This document shows positions 29,611 to 40,176 of a stretch of DNA of 64,000 bases, in pieces. Each line of letters begins with the position of its first letter. Within the stretch, counting starts at the first letter, position 1. This stretch comes from Mycolicibacterium fallax (GTDB lineage: Bacteria; Actinomycetota; Actinomycetes; Mycobacteriales; Mycobacteriaceae), in assembly GCF_010726955.1 (NCBI RefSeq), contig NZ_AP022603.1, positions 2,356,001 through 2,420,000 on the forward strand, read 5' to 3'. Made by a program: the position numbers and the translations under genes. Below the pieces are notes generated by a model. That model was not told where the DNA came from. It saw nothing but the letters and a program-made list of their open reading frames with translations, and did no database searches.

Positions 29611-30146
29611 CCCGGCCGGGCCTGCGTCAGCGGGCGGTGCGGCTGGCCATGCTGGCCTGGCTGGTCGCGGTGTGGATGCTGCTGTGGGGCGACGTGTCCT
29701 GGGCGAACCTGCTCTCCGGCCTGGTGCTCGCGCTGCTGATCACCTTCGCGTTGCCGCTGCCACCGGTGCCGGTGCAGAGCCGGGTCCGCCCGCTGGGGGT
29801 GCTGCGGCTGGTCGGCTACCTGGCGGTGAACCTGGTGGTGTCCAGTCTGCAGACCGCGTGGCTGGCGATCCGGCCCGGACCGCCACCGCTGACCGCGGTG
29901 CTGCGCGCGCAGCTGGCGATCCGCTCGGACCTGATGCTGGCGCTGGCCGTCAACATCATCAACCTGACCCCGGGCACCATCGTGCTGGAGATCGACCAGG
30001 TCCGCCGGATCGTCTACATCCACGTGCTCGACGTGGGCTCGCAGCGGGCCGTCGCCAAGTTCTACGCGCAGGTCCAGCAGGTGGAGCGGCTGGTCAATGC
30101 GGCCTTCCCGCCGATCGAGGACGCGCAGTCGGGAGCCCTGTCATGA
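29607..30146 (+). CDS. mnhE: Mrp/Mnh antiporter subunit E
   Basis: At 179 residues it is of typical length. Two or three N-terminal helices are followed by the family motifs ILNLTPGT-like (INLTPGTIVLEID) and IYIHVLDV-like (IVYIHVLDV). It is a structural subunit needed for antiport. The ATG overlaps the mnhD stop and its stop overlaps the ATG of mnhF. Confidence 0.93.
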   Translation: MTRPGLRQRAVRLAMLAWLVAVWMLLWGDVSWANLLSGLVLALLITFALPLPPVPVQSRVRPLGVLRLVGYLAVNLVVSSLQTAWLAIRPGPPPLTAVLRAQLAIRSDLMLALAVNIINLTPGTIVLEIDQVRRIVYIHVLDVGSQRAVAKFYAQVQQVERLVNAAFPPIEDAQSGALS

Positions 30147-30430
30147 GCGCGGTCTTCGTCGTCGCCGGGACGCTGCTGATGCTGGCCGCCGCGATCACCA
30201 TGTATCGGCTGCTGGCCGGGCCCAGCACGCTGGACCGCCTGGTCGCGCTGGACACCCTGGTCGCGGTCACCATGTGCGGGGTGGGCGCCTGGGCGGCGTT
30301 CAGCCTGGACACCTCGGTGACCTACAGCCTGGCGGCGCTGGCGCTGATCAGTTTCGTCGGCTCGGTCAGCATCGCCCGGTTCCGGGTGCCCGACACCGAC
30401 ACCCCCAACGACCCGGAGCGCCGATCCTGA
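30143..30430 (+). CDS. mnhF: Mrp/Mnh antiporter subunit F
   Basis: The 95-residue protein has three transmembrane helices and the family core YRLLAGPSTLDRLVALDTL and FVGSVSIARF. The ATG at 30143 overlaps the mnhE stop; the last base of its stop is the first base of the mnhG ATG (TGATG). Confidence 0.93.
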   Translation: MSAVFVVAGTLLMLAAAITMYRLLAGPSTLDRLVALDTLVAVTMCGVGAWAAFSLDTSVTYSLAALALISFVGSVSIARFRVPDTDTPNDPERRS

Positions 30431-30750
30431 TGAGCATCTCCGACATCGTCGCCGCAACGCTGATCCTGGCCGGGTCGGCGCTGGCGCTGACCGCCGCGAT
30501 GGGCGTGGTCCGGTTCCCCGACACCCTCTCACGCATGCACGCCGCCACCAAGCCGCAGGTGCTCGGGCTGCTGCTGGTGCTGGCCGGGGCGGCGATCCGG
30601 CTGCGCGGCAACGTCGACGTCGGCATGCTGATCCTGACCGGGATGTTCACCCTGATCACCGCGCCGGTGGTGGCCCAGCGGGTGGGCCAGCTGGCCTACC
30701 GGGAGCAGAACCTCACCGAGCGGCTCGCCGTCGACGAGTTTGAGGACTGA
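30430..30750 (+). CDS. mnhG: Mrp/Mnh antiporter subunit G
   Basis: The 106-residue protein has three helices and the MnhG signature GVVRFPDTLSRMHAATKPQ followed by LITAPVVAQ. It closes the operon. The next gene converges on it after 33 bp, where an imperfect CTGCGC/GCGCAG stem could help end transcription. Confidence 0.93.
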   Translation: MSISDIVAATLILAGSALALTAAMGVVRFPDTLSRMHAATKPQVLGLLLVLAGAAIRLRGNVDVGMLILTGMFTLITAPVVAQRVGQLAYREQNLTERLAVDEFED

Positions 30751-30783
30751 ACGAGTCCGCGGTGTAGCGACACTGCGCCGCGA

Positions 30784-31686
30784 TCAGCGCAGCCGCCAGG
30801 ACTCATAGGAGCGGGGATCCTCGGCCGGCTCCAGGTGAATGATCGGGACCAGGCCGTCGACGGCCAACCGAAGCTGCTGCTCGACGGCCTCGCCCAGGTC
30901 GTGGCCGCGCTGCACCGGCCAGTCGCCGGGGACCAGCATGTGCAGCTGCAGAAAGCGTTGCCGCCCGGAGACTCGGCTGCGCAGATCGTGGAAGCTCACC
31001 TCGCCGCCGCGGAAACCGTCGAGCACCTGCTGCACCGCCGCCAGCTCCGCATCGGGCATCGCCACATCCATCAGCCCGGACAGCGACCGCCGGACCAGCA
31101 GGAATCCCACCACCAGGATGTTGATCGCGACGCCGATGGCGACCAGCGCGTCCAGCGGCAGCCAGCCGGTCAGCGCGACCAGCCCCACCCCGACCACCAC
31201 GCCCGCGGTGGTCCACACGTCGGTCAGCAGGTGTTTGCCGTCGGCCTCCAGCGCCAGCGACCGATGCGTCCGGCCGACCCGCAGCAGCAGCGTGCCGACC
31301 ACCCCGTTAACCCCGGCCGCAACCACCGAGATGAGCAGGCCGACGCCGAGGTTCTGCAACGGCTGCGGGTTGCGCAGCCGCTCCACGGCGCTGATCAGGA
31401 TGACCGTGGCGGCCGCCGCGATCAGCAGCCCCTCCAGCACCGCGGAGAGGTATTCGACCTTGGAGTGGCCGAAGTTGTGCCGCCGGTCCGGCGGCCGGGC
31501 CGCGACCCGCAACGCCATGAAGGTGACGACGGCGGCGATCAGGTTGACGACGGATTCCGCGGCGTCGGAGAGCAGGCCGACCGATCCGGTCAGCGCCCAA
31601 GCGCCCGTCTTGAGGGTGATCGTCGCGATCGCGGCGGCGATACTCAGCAGCCCCCACCGGCTCAGGTCGTGCGCCGAGGTCTGCAT
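30784..31686 (-). CDS. Cation diffusion facilitator (CDF) family metal efflux transporter
   Basis: The 300-residue protein has six transmembrane helices and a cytoplasmic C-terminal metal-binding-like domain with VSFHDLRSRVSG. The membrane metal site is formed by LSDAAESVVN (Asp and flanking residues) and HLLTDVWTT (H-x3-D). Members pump Zn2+, Fe2+ or Mn2+ outward against protons; the metal cannot be read here. It converges on the Mrp operon and does not overlap it. Confidence 0.92.
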   Translation of the reverse strand: MQTSAHDLSRWGLLSIAAAIATITLKTGAWALTGSVGLLSDAAESVVNLIAAVVTFMALRVAARPPDRRHNFGHSKVEYLSAVLEGLLIAAAATVILISAVERLRNPQPLQNLGVGLLISVVAAGVNGVVGTLLLRVGRTHRSLALEADGKHLLTDVWTTAGVVVGVGLVALTGWLPLDALVAIGVAINILVVGFLLVRRSLSGLMDVAMPDAELAAVQQVLDGFRGGEVSFHDLRSRVSGRQRFLQLHMLVPGDWPVQRGHDLGEAVEQQLRLAVDGLVPIIHLEPAEDPRSYESWRLR

Positions 31687-31734
31687 CCGCTCATCGTCTC
31701 CCGTCGGGCCCGCCCGGCCGGACCCAGGCTGCCC

Positions 31735-32361
31735 TCACCGTTGGCTCTCGAAGGCCAGCAGCGCCGCCGCGGTCGCCACCGCATCACGCAGCGCCGCCAT
31801 CCGCGGCACCGGGCCGGGCGCGGCGAGCACCGCGTACTTGTCGGCCGGCCCGATCGGCACCCCGGCGGCCAGCGCGAACAGCCGCGGACCGTCCTGCTCG
31901 GGCAGGCCGGCGAACACCTCGTCGCGGGCCGGCAAGGTCAGCCCGCGGGCGGCGGCGAGATCGCCGAGCAGCGCCCAGATCTCGTCCTGCAACGCCAGCA
32001 TGTCCGACGGCACCACCTCGCCGGGCTCGTCCGGCCAGGGGTCGATCTCGGCGCGCGGATAGGGATCGTCGGGCAGCCAGCGGCGCACCCGGATCCGCTC
32101 GGCCATCACGGCCCGCAGCTGATAGCGGCCGCCGCCGACGGCGGTGTGCTCGACAATCCGGGCCAGCGCCCCCACCTCGCAGCGGCTGTCCCCGCCGCCG
32201 ACCTCCCGCCCGCGGGAGATCAGCACCACCCCGAACACCGGGTCCGCGGCGGCCAGGCAGTCGGCGACCAGCGCCGAATAGCGTGGCTCGAAGATCCGCA
32301 GCGGCAGCAGCTCGCCGGGCAGCAGCGCCGACTGCAGCGGGAACATCGGCGTGGCGGTCAC
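31735..32361 (-). CDS. Lon N-terminal substrate-binding domain protein
   Basis: The 208-residue protein is a stand-alone LonN/PUA-like domain: MFPLQSALLPGELLPLRIFEPRY at the start and the AEIDPWPDEP region in the middle. There is no ATPase or protease domain, so it may present substrates or regulate rather than degrade. GTG start at 32361, four bases after the glutamate-cysteine ligase gene ends, so the two are likely one transcript. The recalled counterpart is Rv0434. Confidence 0.88.
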   Translation of the reverse strand: MTATPMFPLQSALLPGELLPLRIFEPRYSALVADCLAAADPVFGVVLISRGREVGGGDSRCEVGALARIVEHTAVGGGRYQLRAVMAERIRVRRWLPDDPYPRAEIDPWPDEPGEVVPSDMLALQDEIWALLGDLAAARGLTLPARDEVFAGLPEQDGPRLFALAAGVPIGPADKYAVLAAPGPVPRMAALRDAVATAAALLAFESQR

Positions 32362-32365
32362 CGGC

Positions 32366-33508
32366 TCAGACGTCCAGCTCGCCGATCAGCGAATCGACCA
32401 CCGCGCGCAGGTCACCCTCGTGCTCCTCGGCGACCCGGCGCTGCCGCTGGTACGACGCGCCCTCGCGCGGGATGTCGGCCACCGCGCGCAGGTCGTCGGC
32501 GCAGTCCAGCGAGCGGGCGACCGGCTCCAGCCGGTTCAGCAGCTCGTCGAGGTCCTCGGTGACGAGCCGCTCATTGCTGTCGGAGTCCAGGATGATGACG
32601 GCGTCCAGGCCGTAGCGGGCCGCGCGCCACTTGTTCTCCTGCACGTGCCACGGCGGCATGGTGGGCAGTTCCTCGCCGGCGTCCAGCCGCCGGTCCAGAT
32701 CAACGATCAGGCAGTGCGTCAGCGCCACCAGCGCGGCGAGCTCGCGCAGGTTGGACACCCCGTCGAAGACCCGCACCTCGATGGTGCCCAGGTGCGGCGA
32801 CGGCCTGATGTCCCACCGGATCTCGTTGATGTGGTCGATGATGCCGGTCTTCTTCTGGTCGTAGACGAAGCCCTCGAACTCGTTCCAGGTCTGGAACTGG
32901 AACGGCAGGCCCGCCGTCGGCAGCTGCTGGAACATCATCGCCCGGTTGCTGGCGTAGCCGGTGTCGCCGCCCTCCCACCAGGGCGAGGACGCCGACAGCG
33001 CCAGCAGGTGCGGGTACTGGTTGAGCAGCGAGGAGATGATCGGCATCACCTTGTGCGCCGAAGACACCCCGACGTGCACGTGCACGCCCCAGATCAGCAT
33101 CTGGCGGCCCCACCACTGGGTGCGGTTGATCAGCTCGGCGTAGCGCTGCCCCTCGGTCAGCTGCTGGGCATGCCATTCGGCGAACGGGTGGGTGCCCGCG
33201 CAGAACAGCTCCATGCCGCGGGCGTGCACCACGTCGCGCACCGAGCCGAGGGTGCCGCGCAGGTCCGCCATCGCGGCGACGGAGTTCTCGCAGATGCCGG
33301 TCACCACCTCGATGGTGTTGCGCAGCATCTCCTTGTGCACCCGCGGGTTCTCGCCGACCTCGGCGATCACCGAGGACGCCTCGTTGGACAGGTCGCGGGT
33401 GTCGGCGTCGACGAGAGCGAACTCCCACTCGACGCCGACCGTCGGCCGGGCTGACCCGGCGAATCGGATCCGCTCGCTGTTACTCGGCGCCGATGACACC
33501 GCAGGCAA
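32366..33508 (-). CDS. Glutamate-cysteine ligase type 2 (YbdK family carboxylate-amine ligase)
   Basis: The 380-residue protein has the GCS2 signature [10 protein letters not shown] near its start, VHVHVGV in the middle and [18 protein letters not shown] toward the end. It would join glutamate to an amine-containing acid such as cysteine with ATP. Mycobacteria use mycothiol instead of glutathione, so the physiological product is uncertain. The ATG at 33508 overlaps the end of sodC by 29 bases; a GTG at 33499 is an alternative. The recalled counterpart is Rv0433. Confidence 0.88.
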   Translation of the reverse strand: MPAVSSAPSNSERIRFAGSARPTVGVEWEFALVDADTRDLSNEASSVIAEVGENPRVHKEMLRNTIEVVTGICENSVAAMADLRGTLGSVRDVVHARGMELFCAGTHPFAEWHAQQLTEGQRYAELINRTQWWGRQMLIWGVHVHVGVSSAHKVMPIISSLLNQYPHLLALSASSPWWEGGDTGYASNRAMMFQQLPTAGLPFQFQTWNEFEGFVYDQKKTGIIDHINEIRWDIRPSPHLGTIEVRVFDGVSNLRELAALVALTHCLIVDLDRRLDAGEELPTMPPWHVQENKWRAARYGLDAVIILDSDSNERLVTEDLDELLNRLEPVARSLDCADDLRAVADIPREGASYQRQRRVAEEHEGDLRAVVDSLIGELDV

Positions 33509-34214
33509 CCCGCTGCCCCGCGTCGCCGGTGGCGATGGTGTTCGCGTCCGGCCCGGCGACGCCGTCGGCCTGGTAGCGCTCCGGGATGTTGGCGAAGTTG
33601 TCCGAATCCTGGTGGATCATCAGCGCGGTCTTCGCGCCGGCGAGCAGGTCTTCCTCGGTGAAGGCGTCGGTGGTGGTCACCAGCAGCGCCGAGCCGTCCT
33701 CGCGGACCTGCAGCGAGCTCAGGTCGCCGCTGCTCGGGTGGCCGCTGTGGCCGGGGGCCTGGAAGTGCCCGCCGGCGGACAGGAACGCGCCGGGCGCGCC
33801 GCCGGCCGGGGCCACCGAGTTGGCCTCGCACTTGCCGACCGAATGCACGTGCACGCCGTGGAAGCCGGGGGTCAGCTTGCCGGTGCCGGTGCTCTCCACG
33901 GTGATCTTGACGTAGCCGGGGTTGAACTCCAGGGTGGCGGTCGCGACCTCGGCGCCCTCGACATTGCGCATCGGGACGATCAGCGAGTTGGCACCCGGGG
34001 CGTTCTCGGCGGGGGTGGCGTGCTCGGTGGCCGTCCCGTGGCCGGTGGCGGTGCCCGGGTCGGGCGCGCCCGTCCAGATCGACGGGGTGGTTCCCGGGCT
34101 GTCCGAGGGAACCTCCCCGGGCGGGGCGCACGCGCTCAGCAGCGCGACCGGTGCGGCGAACAGGACTGCGACGGCTGTTTTACCCCACAGCTGTGGGCGA
34201 GCGGGCTTGACCAT
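33480..34214 (-). CDS. sodC: Cu/Zn superoxide dismutase, lipoprotein
   Basis: The 244-residue protein has a lipoprotein signal with the lipobox LLSAC. A Pro/Thr/Ser-rich linker follows before the SOD domain with [30 protein letters not shown] (metal-binding histidines) and ACGVIG at the C-terminus. It removes superoxide at the outer face of the membrane. It follows the LytR_C gene by ten bases and runs into the glutamate-cysteine ligase gene, so four minus-strand genes may form one unit. Confidence 0.95.
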   Translation of the reverse strand: MVKPARPQLWGKTAVAVLFAAPVALLSACAPPGEVPSDSPGTTPSIWTGAPDPGTATGHGTATEHATPAENAPGANSLIVPMRNVEGAEVATATLEFNPGYVKITVESTGTGKLTPGFHGVHVHSVGKCEANSVAPAGGAPGAFLSAGGHFQAPGHSGHPSSGDLSSLQVREDGSALLVTTTDAFTEEDLLAGAKTALMIHQDSDNFANIPERYQADGVAGPDANTIATGDAGQRVACGVIGAE

Positions 34215-34224
34215 GGGTGAGAGC

Positions 34225-34731
34225 CTATCCGGTGACCACGACGATTACGCCGGGTGGCTGGTGTGCAATTTCGGGAGTTCGTTCGGCGACCGGCGCGTGC
34301 AGCAGTTCACCGATCTGCTCGGCGGCCTGCTGCTCGCCCTCGGTGGGGCCCCAGTACACGGTGTCCACCGTCACCCCGGGCAGTTCCGGCGGGCCTTCCG
34401 GGCCCACCAGTTCGGCCAGGTTGCCGGTCTCGGTCACCGTCCAATGCTGCTCGGTGAGCAGGTCGGAGACCCGGGCGGCGGCACCCGCGACCTCGGAGAT
34501 GTTGTAGACCCGGACGTCCGCCTTGGGGGCCGGCTCGGCCGAGGTGCTGGGGGCCTCGGAGGTCGCGGTGGCAGAGGACGACGTCGTGGTGGCGGCGGCC
34601 TGGTCGCCGGAGCCACCGTCGGAGGCCATGTTCTGGATGGCGACCAGCAGGAAGATGCCGCCGAGGAACAACAACACCATCACCATGGCCCGCAGCGGGA
34701 GCCCGGAGGAATCTGGTACGCGCTCGTTCAT
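34225..34731 (-). CDS. LytR_C domain membrane protein
   Basis: The 168-residue protein begins [15 protein letters not shown] and has one transmembrane helix ([18 protein letters not shown]). A Thr/Ser/Ala-rich linker leads to a LytR C-terminal-like domain ([20 protein letters not shown] ... VIVVVTG). The frame is open upstream, but the ATG at 34731 matches the membrane-protein layout of the recalled counterpart Rv0431. It is exported and probably associates with the cell wall; its role is not known. Confidence 0.87.
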   Translation of the reverse strand: MNERVPDSSGLPLRAMVMVLLFLGGIFLLVAIQNMASDGGSGDQAAATTTSSSATATSEAPSTSAEPAPKADVRVYNISEVAGAAARVSDLLTEQHWTVTETGNLAELVGPEGPPELPGVTVDTVYWGPTEGEQQAAEQIGELLHAPVAERTPEIAHQPPGVIVVVTG

Positions 34732-34772
34732 CGCGCCCACTGTATCGGTGGGCCCGGCCAAAGCAGCAATTG

Positions 34773-35099
34773 TCAGCTCAGTTCGAAACCAAGCCGACGC
34801 GCGGCCTTTGCCTTCTGCCGGGTCGCCCGGACCCGGCGCAGCCGCTTGACCAGCATCGGGTCGGCGGCCAGCGCCTCCGGGCGGTCGACCAGCGCATTGA
34901 GCACCTGGTAGTAGCGGGTGGCGGACATGGAGAACAGCTCCTTGATGGCCTCTTCCTTGGCGCCGGCGTACTTCCACCACTGCCGCTCAAAGGCCAGGAT
35001 GTCGTGTTCGCGGCGGCTCAGCCCGTCGGCGGGTTCGGCGTCGGCGTCCAGCGGGCCGTTCTGCACAGGTCCCGCATTCGACACGGCGCCACCCCTCAT
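34773..35099 (-). CDS. DUF3263 domain protein
   Basis: The domain reads LSRREHDILAFERQWWKYAG followed by AIKELFSMSATRYYQVLNAL, a helix-turn-helix-like pattern, and then a basic tail. With the ATG at 35099 it is 108 residues; in-frame ATGs at 35132 and 35153 would give longer forms. It could bind nucleic acid, but this is inference. It is divergent from def and sits upstream of the LytR_C gene, as recalled for Rv0430. Confidence 0.82.
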   Translation of the reverse strand: MRGGAVSNAGPVQNGPLDADAEPADGLSRREHDILAFERQWWKYAGAKEEAIKELFSMSATRYYQVLNALVDRPEALAADPMLVKRLRRVRATRQKAKAARRLGFELS

Positions 35100-35261
35100 C
35101 TCAACCGGCCCTTTCGACTCACCAAATGCCATCGGTGTAGTTCCGGCGCTCATTCAATCACGGCGGCGTCGCTCGGGATGCCACCGCTGCCCGCGCGTCA
35201 CGGGTTCGCCCGGAAACCGCGGCGACGGGCCCGTCGCGGCGACCTTTAAGCTCTGCAGACC

Positions 35262-35855
35262 ATGGCCGTGAGACCGATCGTCGTCGTGGGTGACCCCGTT
35301 CTGCACAATCCGACCGTCCCGGTCCGGATCGGCGACGACGGCGCCCTGCCGGCGGAGCTGGCGGAGCTGATCGCCGACATGTACGAGACCATGGACGCCG
35401 CGCACGGCGTCGGCCTGGCCGCCAACCAGATCGGTGTGGCGCTGCGGGTGTTCGTCTACGACTGCGCCGACGACCGTGGCCAGACCGCCCGTCGCCGCGG
35501 CGTGGTGATCAACCCGGTGCTGGAAACCTCGGAGGTCCCCGAGACGATGCCCGACCCGGACCACGACGACGAGGGCTGCCTGTCGGTGCCCGGCGAGTCG
35601 TTCCCGACCGGCCGGGCCGACTGGGCGAAGGTGACCGGGCTGGATGCCGACGGCAACCCCGTCGAGTTGGAGGGCACCGGCCTGTTCGCCCGGATGCTGC
35701 AGCACGAGACCGGTCACCTCGACGGGTTCCTCTACCTGGACCGGCTGGTCGGCCGCAACGCCCGGGCGGCGAAGAAGACCGTCAAGCGCAACGGCTGGGG
35801 GGTGCCGGGGCTGTCCTGGATGCCCGGCGACGTACCCGATCCGTTCGGCCACTGA
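35262..35855 (+). CDS. def: Peptide deformylase
   Basis: The 197-residue protein has the three deformylase motifs: [18 protein letters not shown] with the metal-binding Cys, and QHETGHLDG with the HExxH metal ligands. It removes the formyl group from nascent protein N-termini using Fe2+ or a similar metal. The next gene (GNAT) begins eight bases after it, followed by xthA, matching the recalled Rv0429c-Rv0427c order. Confidence 0.97.
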   Translation: MAVRPIVVVGDPVLHNPTVPVRIGDDGALPAELAELIADMYETMDAAHGVGLAANQIGVALRVFVYDCADDRGQTARRRGVVINPVLETSEVPETMPDPDHDDEGCLSVPGESFPTGRADWAKVTGLDADGNPVELEGTGLFARMLQHETGHLDGFLYLDRLVGRNARAAKKTVKRNGWGVPGLSWMPGDVPDPFGH

Positions 35856-35862
35856 GCCGGCC

Positions 35863-36729
35863 GTGCGCCTGCCGTCGGTGGGAAGCCGGGTCAGCCTGCG
35901 CTACCGGCTGCCCGCGGGGTCCGAGCCGCCGCTGACCGAGGCGGTGGGGCACCTGGAGGCGGTGGCCCCGCAGCTGCGGCTGCGCACCCGCTCCGGCGAG
36001 CTGGTGACGGTCGAGCCGGCCGATCTGCTCAACATCAAGGAGATCTCGGTCCGCCCGGTGCGGACCTCGCAGATCCGGGCCCTGGAGCACGCGGCGGCGC
36101 TGGCCCGGCCGTGCCCGCAGCAGGACTGGGTCGACGGCTGGCTGGTCCGCGCCGGCAGCTCGGAGCCGCTGCTGAACACCGCTGTGCCGCTGGAGGTTTC
36201 GGCCCAAATCAGCGGGCTGGCCGGGGTGGCGCGATGGTACGACGAGCGCGGCCTGGCTGCGCTGCTGGCGCTGCCGGAGCGGTTGCTGCCGCTGCGCAGC
36301 TCGGCGGCGGCGCCGGAGAAGGTGCTGGTCCGCGACCTCACCGACATGCTCGACATCCCGGGCGGCGAACCGGTGGAGTTGACCGACGGGCCGGGCGCGG
36401 CGGCAGACGGCGCGCTGACCGTCGCGCGGCTGCCGGGCGCCGCCGTCGCGCAGGCCGCGGTCACCACCGCGCCGGACGGGTCGAGCTGGCTCGGCATCTT
36501 CGGGCTGCGGGTCGACCCGGCGCACCGGCGCACCGGCCTGGCCGGCCGGGTCTGCGCGACGCTGCTGGACTGGGCCGCCGGCCACGGCGCGACCCGGGCG
36601 TATCTGCGGGTCCCGGCCGACGACGAGGCGGCGCTCGGGTTCGCCGAATCGCTGGATTTCCGATTGCATCACCGCTGCCGCTATGTCGAGGCCCAGGCGC
36701 TGCTGGGCGGCCCGCCACCTACCATCTAG
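35863..36729 (+). CDS. GNAT family acetyltransferase
   Basis: From GTG 35863 it has 288 residues; the longer frame upstream is inside def. The N-terminal half is an uncharacterised domain (SLRYRLPAGSEPPLTEAVGH). The C-terminal half is a GNAT fold with the acetyl-CoA loop VDPAHRRTGLAGRV. The acceptor substrate is unknown. It is followed three bases later by xthA. Confidence 0.87.
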   Translation: MRLPSVGSRVSLRYRLPAGSEPPLTEAVGHLEAVAPQLRLRTRSGELVTVEPADLLNIKEISVRPVRTSQIRALEHAAALARPCPQQDWVDGWLVRAGSSEPLLNTAVPLEVSAQISGLAGVARWYDERGLAALLALPERLLPLRSSAAAPEKVLVRDLTDMLDIPGGEPVELTDGPGAAADGALTVARLPGAAVAQAAVTTAPDGSSWLGIFGLRVDPAHRRTGLAGRVCATLLDWAAGHGATRAYLRVPADDEAALGFAESLDFRLHHRCRYVEAQALLGGPPPTI

Positions 36730-36732
36730 GCC

Positions 36733-37542
36733 ATGCGACTGGCGACCTGGAACGTCAACTCGATCCGGACCCGAGTGGAACGGGTGACCGACTGGCTGGC
36801 GCGCGCCGACGTCGACGTGCTGGCCATGCAGGAAACCAAGTGCACCGACGCGCAGTTCCCGGCGCTGGCGTTCGAGGCCCTGGGCTACGAGGTCGCCCAC
36901 GTCGGCTACAACCAGTGGAACGGGGTGGCGATCGCCTCCCGGGTCGGGCTGGCCGAGGTGACCGTCGGCTTCGACGGTCAGCCCGGTTTCGGCAAGGACG
37001 ACGCGCCCGCCGAGCAGGAGGCCCGCGCCCTCGGCGCGACCTGCGCCGGGGTCCGGGTGTGGAGCCTGTACGTGCCCAACGGCCGGACCCTGACCGACCC
37101 GCACCTGGCCTACAAGCTGGATTGGCTTGCCGCGCTGCGGGATAACGCCGCGGGGTGGCTGGCCCAGGATCCGGACGCCCCGATCGCCCTGGTCGGCGAC
37201 TGGAACATCGTGCCGCGCGACGACGACGTCTGGGACATCGCCGCGTTCGAGGGTAAGACGCATGTGTCGGCGCCCGAGCGGGCGGCGTTCGAGGCGATGA
37301 TCGACGCCGGCTTCGCCGACGTGGTGCGGCCGTTCACCCCGGGCCCGGGCGTGTACACCTACTGGGATTACACCCAGCTGGCGTTCCAGAAGCGCCGCGG
37401 CATGCGGATCGACTTCATCCTGGGCTCACCCGGTTTGGCGGCGCGGGTGACCGGCGCCGAGATCGTCAAGGACGAGCGCCGGCCGAAGAAGGGCACCACC
37501 GCGCCCAGTGATCACGCGCCGGTCGTCGTCGAACTGAACTGA
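36733..37542 (+). CDS. xthA: Exodeoxyribonuclease III / AP endonuclease
   Basis: The 269-residue protein starts MRLATWNVNSIRTR with the metal-site Asn, then AMQETKCTD (catalytic Glu), VGDWNIVPRDDD (Asp/Asn pair) and a C-terminal PSDHAPVVVE (Asp-His). It cuts DNA at abasic sites and degrades 3' ends in base excision repair. It is the third gene of the def-GNAT-xthA set. Confidence 0.96.
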   Translation: MRLATWNVNSIRTRVERVTDWLARADVDVLAMQETKCTDAQFPALAFEALGYEVAHVGYNQWNGVAIASRVGLAEVTVGFDGQPGFGKDDAPAEQEARALGATCAGVRVWSLYVPNGRTLTDPHLAYKLDWLAALRDNAAGWLAQDPDAPIALVGDWNIVPRDDDVWDIAAFEGKTHVSAPERAAFEAMIDAGFADVVRPFTPGPGVYTYWDYTQLAFQKRRGMRIDFILGSPGLAARVTGAEIVKDERRPKKGTTAPSDHAPVVVELN

Positions 37543-37558
37543 GCCCGGCGCGGCCGGG

Positions 37559-38032
37559 TCAGCGGTGCACGCACCAGCGCTGGGTGGCGGGCAGCCGCGT
37601 CGCCACCGCAGCGGCAATCGGCACCAGCAGCGGCAGCACGGTCCACAGGATCCACGCGCCGGCTTCGCCGACGCCGTCCTCGCCGTCCACGTCACCGAGG
37701 TACCACCAGCCGGCCGACAGCGCGACGGCGGCCGGCACCGCGACGGCGAGGCCGACGAGCACCAGGGTGGGCCCCCGCCGGCGGCCCCGCCCAATCTGGA
37801 ACGCGGCCAGCCCGAACAGCACGCTCGCCGCGAGAAACCCGAGAATGGCCGCCGCCCCGGCCAGCATCGGCATCAACGCGGGGAGTTCCTGGCTTCGGTC
37901 CACCGCGGCGAAGCCGATCTGCACGATCAGCGCAAGCACCATGGCCACGGTCCCGAGCCCCGCCAATACCGCCAGCCCCGCTGCGACGGCGCCGGACAGC
38001 GCGGTCAGCACCACCGTCGCCATCGGCCGCAT
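37559..38032 (-). CDS. Small membrane protein of unknown function
   Basis: The 157-residue protein has four hydrophobic helices (starting VVLTALSGAVAAGLAVLAGL, then around LMPMLAGAAAILGFLAA, TLVLVGLAVAVPAAVAL and WILWTVLPLLVPIAAA) and short charged loops. It converges on xthA with a 16-bp gap. No family was recognised. Confidence 0.7.
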   Translation of the reverse strand: MRPMATVVLTALSGAVAAGLAVLAGLGTVAMVLALIVQIGFAAVDRSQELPALMPMLAGAAAILGFLAASVLFGLAAFQIGRGRRRGPTLVLVGLAVAVPAAVALSAGWWYLGDVDGEDGVGEAGAWILWTVLPLLVPIAAAVATRLPATQRWCVHR

Positions 38033-38106
38033 CGCGCTCCCCTGCCGTCACCAAAAGATGTCGGGTTCGACGCTAACGCAGCCGGGGCCCCGGTGCGCGC
38101 GGCAAA

Positions 38107-38286
38107 TCACCCGGCGGAAACTCGCTCGACCGACACTCGCTCGGCGCCGTAGCGGCCCGCGCTGAACATCGAGGCGATCGCGCCGACCACCATCATTGCC
38201 GCGGCCGCGCCGAACACCACGATCAGCCCGGCGTGGAACGGTCCGGTGATCAGCTCGGGGAAGAAGCTCTGGCCGGTGCGGGTGGG
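38107..38286 (-). pseudogene. 3' remnant of an MFS (DHA2/EmrB-type) drug transporter gene
   Basis: The minus strand encodes GQSFFPELITGPFHAGLIVV and then FGAAAAMMVVGAIASMF...GRYGAERV, ending at a TGA (38107-38109). This is the last transmembrane helix and tail of DHA2-family multidrug transporters. No start or earlier transmembrane segment exists, so about 90% of the gene is missing. The adjoining 38287-38427 holds no gene; an AT-rich patch at about 38329-38368 stands out against the GC-rich background. Confidence 0.75.
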
Positions 38287-38427
38287 CCGAGTCCGGACCG
38301 GGCCGCGGCCGGGTGCGTCGCGATGGCCATAGAAAAATATGTGTCAGCTATTCAAAGTTTTTTCCGTCAGTCCTCAACCGGGCGGCCCTCAACCACGCGG
38401 CGGCGCCAACCGTCGGCTAGATTGGCC

Positions 38428-40163
<1,736 letters not shown>

Positions 40164-40176
40164 CCGCTCTGCCAGG

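Noticed and set aside
30771..30790. Terminator after mnhG
   Set aside because: The CTGCGC/GCGCAG stem is short, has no T-run and overlaps the CDF stop, so it was noted only in the mnhG entry.
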